Of a stretch of 64,000 nt of DNA, positions 26,430 to 35,326 are shown one piece after another. A model generated the notes under the pieces. That model was not told where the DNA came from. It searched no databases and was given only the letters and a program-made list of their open reading frames with translations. The position numbers and the translations under genes were made by a program. The DNA is taken from contig NZ_JAHMIN010000012.1 of the NCBI RefSeq assembly GCF_018986435.1, positions 1-64,000 of the forward strand. The letters run 5' to 3'. Position 1 is the first letter of the stretch. The number at the start of each line of letters is the position of its first letter. This DNA is from Hahella sp. HN01 (GTDB lineage: Bacteria > Pseudomonadota > Gammaproteobacteria > Pseudomonadales > Oleiphilaceae).

Positions 26430-27344
26430 TCAGGCGCTTTTCAAAGTCACTATTTTCTGACAATTACACGAAAAGTATTCACTAATAAAATCAATAAACA
26501 ACCGCACTTTCTGGGGCAGATACTCACGACTTTGGTACACGCAGAAAATATCCAGATTCGGCGGCTGGTAGTCCTTCAATACCGTGACCAGACGTTTCTC
26601 ACGCAGGGCTTCATTCACGATAAAACAAGGCAGTTGCACGATACCCTTGCCGCTCTCCGCCAGTTTGGCGAGGAAGATGCCGTTATTGGACTTAAACCGC
26701 CCGCGAACATCCACGTAGCGCACCTTATCATTCTCCCAGAAACTCCATGAGTTGCGCCGGGCCAGCGAGAACCCCATACATTCATGGGTTCTCAGGTCAT
26801 CTGGCGTTTCCGGCAAGCCGTTTACTTTCAGGTATTCCGGGGAAGCGCAGGTGACCAGCGCGGTGCCGCCGATACGGCGTGCAATCAGGCCCGGTTCCAG
26901 CTCGTGAGCGATGCGGATGGACAGGTCGAACGCCTCTTCCACCAAGTCCACGCGGCGGTCCGCCAGCTCCATATCCACTTCAATGCTGGGATAAGTGGTC
27001 ATGAACTCTGCGATGACCGGCTCCAGATGCAATAAAGAAAACGCCATCGGCGCGCTCAGTCGCAAAACGCCTTTGGGGCATTGGGTTTGTTGGGAAAGAT
27101 CGGATTCCGCTTCATCCAGCAGGGAGAACACATTGCGGCAGGCTTCCAGGAAGCGCTCTCCAGATTCCGTCAGACTCAGCCGACGCGTCGTGCGATGCAA
27201 CAGCTTGGCGCCCAGACTATCTTCCAGCCCTGACACCAGCCGTGTCAGCACGGGTCGAGACAAATCAAGAATGTCCGCCGCTTTCGCGAAGCTGCCATGA
27301 TCGACGGTGGCGACGAACGCACGCATTGCCTGAATTCTATCCAT
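26430..27344 (-). CDS. LysR-family transcriptional regulator (CrgA/AaeR-like)
   Basis: 304 residues. The winged helix at 1-60 (MRAFVATVDHGSFAKAADILDLSRPVLTRLVSGLEDSLGAKLLHRTTRRLSLTESG) and an effector domain starting LRLSAPMAFSLLHLEPVI are typical of the group of LysR proteins that includes CrgA and AaeR. The target is unknown. A small secreted-protein gene is divergent from it (27479) across a 134-bp gap and is the best target candidate. Downstream, rnz follows after 4 bp. Confidence 0.92.
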   Translation of the reverse strand: MDRIQAMRAFVATVDHGSFAKAADILDLSRPVLTRLVSGLEDSLGAKLLHRTTRRLSLTESGERFLEACRNVFSLLDEAESDLSQQTQCPKGVLRLSAPMAFSLLHLEPVIAEFMTTYPSIEVDMELADRRVDLVEEAFDLSIRIAHELEPGLIARRIGGTALVTCASPEYLKVNGLPETPDDLRTHECMGFSLARRNSWSFWENDKVRYVDVRGRFKSNNGIFLAKLAESGKGIVQLPCFIVNEALREKRLVTVLKDYQPPNLDIFCVYQSREYLPQKVRLFIDFISEYFSCNCQKIVTLKSA

Positions 27345-27478
27345 CCGGATTTCCCCCTTAGTATTGTTTCGTTATTAGAAACAATTAATTTCAGAAAGGC
27401 ATGTTTATTCCCAATCATGGTATCTATAAAGTAGCCACCACACAACGATTGAAATCAAAACCTAGAGGAAAATTTCAA

Positions 27479-27745
27479 ATGAAAACTTCAAAACTTTTTT
27501 CAGTAGTAGCTGCTTTATCTCTTTCCGCAATGGCTGGCGTAGCAAGCGCTGAATCCCTGGCGGACCGTCGCGCTGAAAGCGTTCAGGACGTGCCTACCCC
27601 TAACGCTCACTACAGCGGAAACTACCGCTTTGAGCAAGGCAAGCGCATCCCAGTAGCTAAGTCTGCAGATGACAAGAAAGTGGTCGACGGTCAGTACACC
27701 GGTACAGTGAAGTACATCCGCGGTGAAGTAGTCGAAGAGTCTTGA
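27479..27745 (+). CDS. Small secreted protein of unknown function
   Basis: 88 residues from the ATG at 27479, with AGAGGAAA upstream; an earlier in-frame ATG at 27401 would add a non-signal-like extension. The signal peptide is clear (MKTSKLFSVVAALSLSAMAGVASA). The mature 64 residues are charged, with repeated short units around HYSGNYRFEQGKRIPVA and GQYTGTVKYIRGEVVEE. I know no family. It is divergent from the LysR gene, so it may be that regulator's target. An inverted repeat lies downstream at 27884-27916. Confidence 0.75.
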   Translation: MKTSKLFSVVAALSLSAMAGVASAESLADRRAESVQDVPTPNAHYSGNYRFEQGKRIPVAKSADDKKVVDGQYTGTVKYIRGEVVEES

Positions 27746-27883
27746 GAAGCGCAAGGATAAAGACGTCGGCGGCTAACCGCCATCACGGATGACGCGTATG
27801 ACCGCCTCACAGCGGCAAGGCAAGGAGCGAAATCAGGGCGAGGACCGACTCAAAAACGGGCTCCCGTCCCTGAACCGCCGGCA

Positions 27884-27922
27884 GCGATATTCCTTCTCTC
27901 CCAACAGGAATATCGCGTCTTT
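27884..27922 (+). terminator. Hairpin terminator candidate
   Basis: GCGATATTCC and GGAATATCGC form a perfect 10-bp stem with a 13-nt loop, followed by GTCTTTTCC. It lies about 140 bp past the small secreted protein gene and before the stop of the macrodomain gene. Confidence 0.55.
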
Positions 27923-27992
27923 TCCCCTCTCGACGCTTTTACGCGCTTGAAGTCCCGCCCCTATTACATCCACTAAACCAGTAAATTGAAGC

Positions 27993-28529
27993 TCAGGACG
28001 ACTCGTCCGAGCCAACGATCTCCGCATAGGCTTTTCGCGTCGCGTCTTCAACCTGGCCGTCAAAACAAGCGAAAATCACCTGCTCAATCTGGGAGTTGTG
28101 CTGTAGCCCTGCCATCACCTCCCTCATTGCAATTTGGCAAGCCCTGTCGATGGGAAAGCGATATACGCCGCAACTGATGGCGGGAAACGCCATAGAGGTG
28201 ACGGCATATTGCTGCGCCAGGCGGAAGCACTCCCGATAACAGGACGCCAGCTGTGCGTCTTCATTGGCGTCGCCGCCGCGCCAGACCGGTCCGACAGCAT
28301 GAAACACCCATTGCGCAGGCAGGTTGTATGCTTTAGTGGCTTTGGCGTATCCCGTTTCGCAGCGCCCCAAAGTGCGACACGCCTGCAAAAGCTGCGGCCC
28401 CGCCGCGCGATGAATGGCGCCATCCACCCCACCGCCGCCGCATAGAGCGCTATTCGCCGCATTGACTATAGCGTCAACCTGCAAACGGGTGATGTCTCCA
28501 CGAATAATATCGATTCTGTCCTGCAACAT
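27993..28529 (-). CDS. Macrodomain O-acetyl-ADP-ribose deacetylase (YmdB-like)
   Basis: 178 residues forming one macrodomain: RGDITRLQVDAIVNAANSALCGGGGVDGAIHRAAG (residues about 9-43) holds the ADP-ribose binding loop, and AISCGVYRFPI is the second substrate loop. The layout matches YmdB/MacroD enzymes, which hydrolyse O-acetyl-ADP-ribose and remove ADP-ribose from acidic side chains. It is the last gene of a probable minus-strand operon behind a VOC protein and a Gfo/Idh/MocA oxidoreductase, which suggests a role in housekeeping or repair of a sugar nucleotide or cofactor (inference). Confidence 0.93.
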   Translation of the reverse strand: MLQDRIDIIRGDITRLQVDAIVNAANSALCGGGGVDGAIHRAAGPQLLQACRTLGRCETGYAKATKAYNLPAQWVFHAVGPVWRGGDANEDAQLASCYRECFRLAQQYAVTSMAFPAISCGVYRFPIDRACQIAMREVMAGLQHNSQIEQVIFACFDGQVEDATRKAYAEIVGSDESS

Positions 28530-28577
28530 GGTTTTCGTCTCCCTTTGCTGACAGTCTATTGGTTTCGCTAGACGAGG

Positions 28578-28988
28578 TCAGACTGATCGATCCGCATCCT
28601 GCGGAAATTCATCGACAAAATTCAACTCTACGCCCAAGCCGGAAGGGTCGCGCAGAAAGATCTGCGTTTGTCCCAGCCCGGGAACAACCTCAACCGAATG
28701 GCTCAGGCCATGTTCCGCGAGCCGCCGCAAGGTCTCCGGCAAACCGCGACAACGCAGCGCCACATGATCCAGATGGCCTGTCGCCACACTGTCGCAGCTA
28801 GCCGCTTCCGAGACTGTCAGATGCAGAATCGGCGCTTCGCCCGCATACAACCAGAAACCTTGACGCCGAAACCCGGAGGGGCGCGGCCCTTGTCGCAGCG
28901 CCAGCACATGCAGATAAAAATCGCGCACGTTCTCCAAAAGGGCCAGCGGCGCCGTAATGTTGATATGATCCAGTCCTGTTACTTCCAT
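28578..28988 (-). CDS. VOC (glyoxalase/bleomycin-resistance) family protein
   Basis: 136 residues built from two beta-alpha-beta-beta-beta modules. MEVTGLDHINITAPLALLENVRDFYLHVLALRQG is the family start with the metal-site His, and DHVALRCRGLPETLRRLAEHG and IFLRDPSGLGVELNFVDEFP complete it. His8, His71-type and Glu near 124 are the likely metal ligands. The substrate is unknown. It is 15 bp after the oxidoreductase gene and 48 bp before the macrodomain gene, in one apparent operon. Confidence 0.88.
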   Translation of the reverse strand: MEVTGLDHINITAPLALLENVRDFYLHVLALRQGPRPSGFRRQGFWLYAGEAPILHLTVSEAASCDSVATGHLDHVALRCRGLPETLRRLAEHGLSHSVEVVPGLGQTQIFLRDPSGLGVELNFVDEFPQDADRSV

Positions 28989-29003
28989 CAGATATCCTTA
29001 ATT

Positions 29004-30035
29004 TTATTTAGTGAATGCGAGGCGTCGTCCTTCGTCGCTGCTTTGCTGCGCCAGTTCGATGATGCGGATAACCTGCATCGCCTGTTCCGGTGGTACGGGG
29101 TTATCGGCTTCGCCGCGAATCGCCATCGCCAGTTGCCGGTAAAAAAGCTTGTAATCCCCGGCTTGAGTAGCCTGCGCCTGAGCGCCTTCCGCATCCGTCA
29201 CCATGCCATGACAGTGCTCCGGCTCTAGCCCCCAATTGGCGCTGTCTGGAACCTGCCCGTCGCGCAGTGCGTCTTCCTGCGGGTCCAGCCCGTGCTTGAT
29301 ATAGCTGGCGCGGTCGCCATGCAGCTGAAAGCGAGGTCCAGGCTGGGCGGTCAAGGCGCTGCCGTGCAGAATCACCTGCAGCGGCGCGTAATCCAGCACG
29401 ACATGAAAATAGTCCACCGCTTCCGAACCCGGACGCTGTTTCAGAGCTTGCGCTGTAACCGCTTTGGGGGGACCGAACAGGCACAGCGCCTGATCGATCA
29501 AGTGGGAGCCCAGATCATACAGCGAGCCGCTGCCCGCTCCTGGCTTCTCGCGCCAGCGGTCACGCACCTGGGGACGAAAACGGTCAAAATGGCTTTCAAA
29601 ATGGTAGAGGTCGCCCAGCCTGCCGCTGTCCAATAACGACTTGACCGTCAAAAAGTCTCCATCCCAGCGGCGATTGTGATAAACACTGAGCACAAGATTA
29701 CGCTGCGCCGCCAGCTCACATAAAGCCCTGGCCTGCTCGGACTCGGGCGTAAAAGGCTTCTCCACCAGGACATGCACGCCCGCCTCCAGCGCTTGTCGCG
29801 CCAGCGGATAATGCTCAACATTAGGCGCGGTGATGACGACCAACTCAATATCCTGTTGCAGCAGTTCCGTCATAGTGCGGCAATGCGCGACTTCAGGCGC
29901 CAAGGATTGCGCCAGCTCTTCACGCTGGGTCAATACAGCGCTGACTTCAAATTCAGGGAGGGTTTTAAGAAACGGAAGGTGAAAGGTCTGGCCGGAAAAT
30001 CCCAGGCCAATCAAGGCGGTTCGTACCGGACGCAT
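29004..30035 (-). CDS. Gfo/Idh/MocA-family oxidoreductase
   Basis: About 343 residues from the ATG at 30035, preferred because GGAGAGG precedes it; an in-frame ATG four codons earlier is possible. The N-terminal Rossmann fold (VRTALIGLGFSGQTFHLPFL) binds NAD(P), VLVEKPFTPE carries the conserved EKP motif, and the C-terminal domain contains GSGSLYDLGSHLIDQALCLFG with the catalytic-region His. It resembles YhhX-type dehydrogenases of unknown sugar or polyol substrate. It heads the oxidoreductase-VOC-macrodomain operon. Confidence 0.92.
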   Translation of the reverse strand: MRPVRTALIGLGFSGQTFHLPFLKTLPEFEVSAVLTQREELAQSLAPEVAHCRTMTELLQQDIELVVITAPNVEHYPLARQALEAGVHVLVEKPFTPESEQARALCELAAQRNLVLSVYHNRRWDGDFLTVKSLLDSGRLGDLYHFESHFDRFRPQVRDRWREKPGAGSGSLYDLGSHLIDQALCLFGPPKAVTAQALKQRPGSEAVDYFHVVLDYAPLQVILHGSALTAQPGPRFQLHGDRASYIKHGLDPQEDALRDGQVPDSANWGLEPEHCHGMVTDAEGAQAQATQAGDYKLFYRQLAMAIRGEADNPVPPEQAMQVIRIIELAQQSSDEGRRLAFTK

Positions 30036-30132
30036 TGTCCTCTCCATCTACATCGGCTAAAACCGCTTTATACTGCAGGCGACAGTCCTTTGTCACCTTA
30101 ACGCAGAGTAACGGGCCGCTCGCAGCGGCGCA

Positions 30133-32151
30133 TCAAGTGCGGAAACGTCCCACCAGCGTCTTCAGGCCGCCGGCCATATTTTCCAGCTCGCGGGCCGCAG
30201 TCGCCACATCCTGCACCGCACGATTATTGGTTTCCGTCATGGTGGCGATCTGCTCCACGTTGCGCGCGACATCAGTACTGGCCTGGGCCTGTTCACGCAG
30301 CATGAGAGATATATCACTGAACACGTCCATGACCTGCTTGGCGCTATTGCGAATGCCATGAATGGAGCTTCCGGCCTGTCCGGCCAATGTGGCGCCCTGC
30401 TCCACTTGCTCTACGCCGCGACTCATGGTTTCCACCGCATCCAGCGAGCCTTCCTGAATCTTGGCGATAGTGGAGGTAATCTCCCGCGCCGACTCAGTCG
30501 TGCGCGCCGCCAGACTGCGCACCTCGTCCGCCACGACGGCGAAGCCGCGCCCTTGCTCTCCCGCCCGAGCCGCCTCAATGGCCGCATTCAACGCCAGCAG
30601 ATTGGTCTGCCCGGCGATAGTCTCAATCACCATGATGATGGAAGAGATCTGCTCGGATAGTTCTCCCAGCGCCCCAATCGTTTCCGAAGACTCCTTCACA
30701 GTCGTAGAGATGCGCTGCATTTCTTCTCCCGCCCGCTCGATCACCACCGCGCCGTCTTCCGCCGTATGGAATGATTCCGATGAAAGGCGTTGCGCTTCGT
30801 CGGCGTTTTCCGACAGCCTGTCGATACTGACGGTCAGCTCTTCGATGGTTGAAGCCATAGAGGAAGCCGCCTGACTTTGCTGTGTGGAGCCTGCCGCCAC
30901 TTGTTTGCTGGCGTCAGAGAGTTGGTACGAGGCTGAAGCCAAGTCGGTCGCAGTGGAGGCGATATCTTTAACAATGTCGCGCATATGCCGGTGCATGGTG
31001 TTAAGCGCCTCTTGCAGCCTGCCCGCCTCATCCTCGCGATTGACCTCGATATCGCGGGAGTAGTCGCCATGCGCCATTTCCTCCATCCAGAACACGGCCT
31101 CTTCAAGCGGTTTGCCGACCATACGCTTGGTGGCGAACCAGATGACGATGGACAGAATCACCACAATCAAGACAGCGGTTACGATCATCACGTTCAACAA
31201 CCAGTCGCTGGTGGCGGAGATCTCGTCCATGGGCATGGCGGCGGCGACTACCCAGCGTAGCTCTGGCGCCTCCTGGAAAAACGCCAGATAGCTGCGCTGT
31301 ACGCCATTGGCGTCCTGGGCTGTGAAAGTGACTTCCCCATTATGCTTTTGCAACATGGCGGTAACCGCCTGCCCAAGTCCGTCCTGTCCCACTACGTTTT
31401 TGCCTTCCAGCGAAGGATGCAGCAGGAAGGTCCCACGGGCTTCACCCTTATCGGCGTTGACCACGAAGAGCAGCCCTTCCTCTCCAATTTGCTGAGAACC
31501 GAGTTGACGTTTCAGGTTGGCCAGGGAGCTGGAGAACTCAATGCCGATATAACGAATGCCGACCACATCGCCGCGACTGTTCTTGATCGGCGTATAGTTG
31601 GTAATAAAATCGCGCCCGAACAGCGTGACTTTGCCGGTGTAGGCCTCGCCACTCAGATTCTTTTCATAGGCAGGAGAAGAATGACTCAGTAGTGTGCCGA
31701 CAGCGCGAGAACCGTCTTCCTTTTTCACTGAAGTCACCAGGCGCACAAAATCATCGTCACGCCGCACAAAGATCGTCGCATTGCCGCCGGTGGCGCTGGC
31801 GAAATTATCTACCGCCGTATAATTTCCCGCTAACGGGGTGTCGCCGGAGTACATCTGAAAGACGCTTTGTCCCGCGACATCCACTTTTTCCCCTGCGCTG
31901 GTGCTGAACTCACCGGGGAATGTGAGGCCAAATACTTCCGACAGGCGCACCGCCTCGTTATCCAGCTCTTCACTGTACGCCTTGGCCGCCATGTGAGCGG
32001 CGCCGACCAAGTGCTGTAAGTCCGACCGGGTGAGTTGGGTGACGGATTTGTCAACCGAACGAATCAGGAAAAAGGAAGCCACACCTAGCACCACCGCAAT
32101 GCATAAAGCCACCACGCTGGAAAGGCGTACTGCTATAGACCGTCTGAACAT
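30133..32151 (-). CDS. Methyl-accepting chemotaxis protein with Cache sensor
   Basis: About 672 residues from the ATG at 32151 (GAGG 8 bases upstream; a GTG three codons earlier is possible). TM1 is about 10-30. The periplasmic region (about 35-320) looks like a Cache_3/Cache_2-type sensor ([49 protein letters not shown]). TM2 is near 325-345, then comes a HAMP segment and a signalling domain with [20 protein letters not shown] at the tip. It likely binds a small organic ligand directly. No chemotaxis operon is near. Confidence 0.95.
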   Translation of the reverse strand: MFRRSIAVRLSSVVALCIAVVLGVASFFLIRSVDKSVTQLTRSDLQHLVGAAHMAAKAYSEELDNEAVRLSEVFGLTFPGEFSTSAGEKVDVAGQSVFQMYSGDTPLAGNYTAVDNFASATGGNATIFVRRDDDFVRLVTSVKKEDGSRAVGTLLSHSSPAYEKNLSGEAYTGKVTLFGRDFITNYTPIKNSRGDVVGIRYIGIEFSSSLANLKRQLGSQQIGEEGLLFVVNADKGEARGTFLLHPSLEGKNVVGQDGLGQAVTAMLQKHNGEVTFTAQDANGVQRSYLAFFQEAPELRWVVAAAMPMDEISATSDWLLNVMIVTAVLIVVILSIVIWFATKRMVGKPLEEAVFWMEEMAHGDYSRDIEVNREDEAGRLQEALNTMHRHMRDIVKDIASTATDLASASYQLSDASKQVAAGSTQQSQAASSMASTIEELTVSIDRLSENADEAQRLSSESFHTAEDGAVVIERAGEEMQRISTTVKESSETIGALGELSEQISSIIMVIETIAGQTNLLALNAAIEAARAGEQGRGFAVVADEVRSLAARTTESAREITSTIAKIQEGSLDAVETMSRGVEQVEQGATLAGQAGSSIHGIRNSAKQVMDVFSDISLMLREQAQASTDVARNVEQIATMTETNNRAVQDVATAARELENMAGGLKTLVGRFRT

Positions 32152-32443
32152 GGCGTCCACCTCGAATTTTCTCAGGCGTATTCATCAGGCTGTCCGCAGG
32201 TCCTTCTGCTTTGGCAGATCAGAATCCAGCGGGACACGCTTGGGTTCGGAAGGGATACTATTTACTTACTACTATTTATGCGGTGTGAATTCCTTTTATG
32301 GGGAATTGACCGTCTTGTCCTTATAACGTCATTCATTCTGCAGAGACGCCTCGTTTTGTGACGCCTATCACAATTTATAGAGGCAAAGCGGAAAATTTTC
32401 GAGTTATTTTCTGTTACCTAATACGCCGCTTCGGTTTCCTTTC

Positions 32444-32905
32444 TCAGGCATTTGGTAGCAGCCGCTTAAAGAAGCAGACTGACAAATCCGACTCCCGATA
32501 TTTCCCATAAGGCTCGGCAATGACGTACCCATGTTTACGATAGAAGGAGACCGCCCGATCATTGATTTTACGCGTGGAAAGACAAATTTCACGGTAGCCC
32601 AGCTCCCTCGCGCGCCGCTCCAAAGCCAGCAGCACAGCGAGTCCGCCTCCAGGGCGCCGGGAGTACATGCGCTTAATTTCCGCACAGTCATCCTGTAGTG
32701 GTCGCAGCGCGCCACAGGCGACTGGCGCGCCATTTTGCAACAGCACCACAAACGCGGAGTTCGGCGTTTCCGCATCGGCTTCCGAGAAGGACGAACGTCC
32801 GTCATCGCCAGTCAGATTACACAACACCTGCGACAGCTCCTCCACCAATGTCGCCGCCATAGGATCTCGCGGCGAACAAAAAAGAATTTCTTCAACAGCC
32901 GTCAT
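32444..32905 (-). CDS. GNAT acetyltransferase
   Basis: 153 residues from the ATG at 32905, which has AGGGAG at proper spacing; an upstream ATG at 32956 lacks this. The GNAT fold is seen from residue about 45 (AFVVLLQNGAPVACGALRPLQDDCAEIKRMYSRRPGGGLAVLLALERRARELG): the RRPGGG loop is the acetyl-CoA pyrophosphate-binding motif, and VSFYRKHGYVIAEPYG near the end is typical. The substrate is unknown. It stands alone. Confidence 0.87.
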   Translation of the reverse strand: MTAVEEILFCSPRDPMAATLVEELSQVLCNLTGDDGRSSFSEADAETPNSAFVVLLQNGAPVACGALRPLQDDCAEIKRMYSRRPGGGLAVLLALERRARELGYREICLSTRKINDRAVSFYRKHGYVIAEPYGKYRESDLSVCFFKRLLPNA

Positions 32906-33033
32906 CAACGCTCCCTGATTTTCCCAATGACATAAAAGAAAACGAGCGTAGCACACCTTCGTCTACGCTCGTTGTTCCTTTTGTTCCACTATGACTGGTG
33001 ATTCCTAAAGGTTAGGTTTTAGCAGGAAACGTT

Positions 33034-33579
33034 CTAACGCTGATAGGTCGCTTCGATCGCCGCACTATCCAGCATATTGGCGTGAATATAGTAGCCCACC
33101 AGGGCGTTGGAGCTATCGGCAGGCAAATCAATCTTTTCCACGCCTAACGCATATACCTTGAACTGATAGCGATGGGGCTTATCGCCAGCAGGAGGACAGG
33201 CGCCGCCGAATGCAGCGGAGCCATAATCCGTCTCAATCTGCTGCGCCCCTTTGGGAAGAGCGGTTGAGTTCTCCACGCCAGCATTGCGCTCCAGCTTATT
33301 ACTATCGGCGGGTACGTTGATCACTTGCCAATGCCACCAGCCGCTGCCAGTGGGCGCATCTGGATCATAGGCGGTGATGGCGAAGCTCTTGGTTCCCTCT
33401 GGCGCTCCCCGCCACTCCAACTCCGGCGACTGATTTCCTCCATCGCAACCAAATCCTTTATATTCCTGCTGCTTCGATAGCTTGCCGCCGTCCTTCACTT
33501 CCGGGCTGGTCAGGGTCATCTCCGCATGTGACATGCTGGCCGCCAAAAGCCCCAATAATGCCGCCGTCGTCGTTTTCAT
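33034..33579 (-). CDS. Exported YbhB/YbcL-type PEBP (Raf-kinase-inhibitor-like) protein
   Basis: 181 residues with a signal peptide (MKTTTAALLGLLAASMSHA). The PEBP core follows: CDGGNQSPELEWRGAPEGTKSFAITAYDPDAPTGSGWWHWQVINVPA contains the DPDAP and GxWxHW signatures of the anion-binding pocket, and GGACPPAGDKPHRYQFKVYAL is the second family motif. Bacterial members are periplasmic or cytosolic, and their role is poorly defined. TAAGGAGACGGCC precedes the ATG. It is a single gene. Confidence 0.92.
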   Translation of the reverse strand: MKTTTAALLGLLAASMSHAEMTLTSPEVKDGGKLSKQQEYKGFGCDGGNQSPELEWRGAPEGTKSFAITAYDPDAPTGSGWWHWQVINVPADSNKLERNAGVENSTALPKGAQQIETDYGSAAFGGACPPAGDKPHRYQFKVYALGVEKIDLPADSSNALVGYYIHANMLDSAAIEATYQR

Positions 33580-34075
33580 GGCCGTCTCCTTATTAGTCAG
33601 ACTGAGTTAAATAACAGGCTTTCAATCTACCCAAAAGAGCCCGCCGGCGTTCGCCTGAAAACGTCAAAAGTTCGCCTGATGCGTTCAGTTTTGTTTTTGC
33701 ATGCTTGTGTGACCAGCAGTTACGTTTTATTGAAATTCGCCCCTCCGCCGCTTCAAGCGATCAACTCTTTATCGCTCAGAATATGCGCCCATCGCCTTTA
33801 GCGTCAGGAGGTTTCAGATCCTCACAGCAACATCGCACTCTTAGGCCTCTCACACAATTCGTTGCATTTGGCGCCGCAAACACATTGTTTTCTCACAGCA
33901 ATAACGCATCACTACAGGGGCGTCGCAATTCGTTACGGTTTTCAAATTGTCGGCGCGCCGGATATTACGGACAGTAGCCTTACCTCCACGGAGGTTCTAA
34001 CGCTTCATTGACGCGCCCGAGGACCCAGTTTCGGTGCGACGCAATGTTCTCAATACAGTCAAAAGGAGATGGATC
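33580..34075. promoter_or_regulatory. Control region with a 71-bp tandem imperfect repeat
   Basis: 496 bp between two divergent genes with no supported coding frame. Two boxes recur at exactly 71-bp spacing: CTCACAGCAA at 33821 and again at 33892, and CAATTCGTT at 33855 and again at 33926. The sequence between boxes is not conserved, which favours paired binding sites over a recent duplication. They lie upstream of the diiron-oxygenase-like gene. Confidence 0.45.
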
Positions 34076-34861
34076 ATGACTGAACAGACCGTATATGAAG
34101 TGGTTGATCATGGAAAAATGGATGCGCTGAGAAAAAGACATGCCTGGCTGGTGGAGCCCATCTACCGCGCCAGCGACCATATCACCCGGCTGCCTTTCTT
34201 TACTTGGGTAAGAAACCTCAATGACGCCAGGCAGTTCAAACCTGTGGCGGAGCAACTGTACTACCATTCCGCGACTTTTCCCAAAGTGCTCGGACTAATG
34301 CTCGGTATGACGTCGCTACGCAACAATCCTATGATGCCGTTTTACGCCAAACATGCTTTCGGCGAGGCGGATCATCACATGCTGTTGCGCGATTGGATGT
34401 TGCAGCATGGGCTTATTCGCAACGCGTCGGAGCTGGATAACGTCATCACCAGTCTATACACCAACGCCTGCGTCAATATGGCCTATCAGTTGGCGATTGA
34501 GCAGGATCAGGAGAAGTGGCTTGTCGCCATCAATAGCGGCATCGAGCGCTGCTCCAATGACTTCTTCAAGGTCGTGGCGCCTAAGATGTACGAGCTGAAC
34601 GCCGGCCATTGTTACTTCGATATCCATGTGGAAGCGGACGAGCACCACTCCATTATGGGCCTGGAGTATCTGACGTCATTTCCAGAAGACTGCGATCCCG
34701 CCGACTCTCATCGCGCGAAAGTGCTGCTGCGTAAGGCGCTGGAAGGCGTCTCACTGTGGGGAGCGATGCTGCATTCGTGGATAGGCGTGGACTACCTGCC
34801 CCGTTTCGATGACGAGGGAGAGTTGATCAATCCGCCAGGATCGCAATTCAGACTGCAATAG
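34076..34861 (+). CDS. Heme-oxygenase-like diiron oxygenase/oxidase candidate
   Basis: 261 residues from the ATG at 34076, with AAAGGAG upstream. The protein is nearly all alpha-helical. Two metal-binding helices can be read: FGEADHHM gives Glu97 and His100 (E-x2-H), and FDIHVEADEHHS gives His184, Asp188 and His191 (H-x3-D-x2-H). That pattern matches the heme-oxygenase-like diiron (HDO) enzymes such as UndA, SznF and CADD. A further acidic ligand on the helix around SGIERCSNDFF (Glu157) is plausible. HDO enzymes use O2 to oxidise small molecules. The substrate and partner are unknown, and the gene stands alone. Confidence 0.7.
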   Translation: MTEQTVYEVVDHGKMDALRKRHAWLVEPIYRASDHITRLPFFTWVRNLNDARQFKPVAEQLYYHSATFPKVLGLMLGMTSLRNNPMMPFYAKHAFGEADHHMLLRDWMLQHGLIRNASELDNVITSLYTNACVNMAYQLAIEQDQEKWLVAINSGIERCSNDFFKVVAPKMYELNAGHCYFDIHVEADEHHSIMGLEYLTSFPEDCDPADSHRAKVLLRKALEGVSLWGAMLHSWIGVDYLPRFDDEGELINPPGSQFRLQ

Positions 34862-35002
34862 CAGGCAGCACGGAGCTTTAATTTTAAATCGGAACAGAGG
34901 CATTCAGGTCAGGAGGAATTATCTGAACCGCCAGGAAGGCCGGGGGCACAAGGAGCCGCCCCCAAAGCTCGCAAAAGACTTACCGCTGTTGTCTTGTTAG
35001 TC

Positions 35003-35326
35003 CTAACCGACGACCGCACTTAATCTCTTCGCCAGAGCATGGATATTCTCTATTCCCAACTCCATCTTCTTGCGTGCGGAGGAATTTGCGGAATGCACCC
35101 GAATCAACGGCGGATTGAAACCCCGCGTAGCCACCGCTTCCTCAATCCAGAGCACAACGTCATAGCCGGTTCCCCGCTCATCGTCGCCAAGATCGTGATC
35201 CAGACTGATCTCCACCACCGCGCCCGTCTCCAGTAGCGCAATGGCTTCATCCGGCCAATAGACCCGAGTCCAGCCCGACGGTGTTGGACGCTCATCGTCC
35301 AGATAAACTTTATAAACTTCGCTCAC
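35003..35326 (-). CDS. Cyclic-phosphate-processing receiver-like (cREC) protein
   Basis: 107 residues from a GTG at 35326 that overlaps the stop of the AraC-type gene as GTGA, with GAGGG upstream. The fold is a stripped-down receiver: VYLDDERPTP (acidic pair), VEISLDHDLGDDERGTGYDV (phospho-acceptor-like Asp and a DHD cluster) and PLIRVHSANSSARKKMELGI. This is the cREC family, which computational studies predict to process cyclic phosphates rather than to act as a signal receiver; that is a prediction for the family, not shown here. It is translationally coupled to the AraC regulator. Confidence 0.75.
   Translation of the reverse strand: MSEVYKVYLDDERPTPSGWTRVYWPDEAIALLETGAVVEISLDHDLGDDERGTGYDVVLWIEEAVATRGFNPPLIRVHSANSSARKKMELGIENIHALAKRLSAVVG

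Noticed and set aside
33705-33977. 90-residue plus-strand frame across the 71-bp repeat
   Set aside because: The repeat boxes shift frame (71 is not a multiple of three) and there is no ribosome-binding site, so it is not coding.
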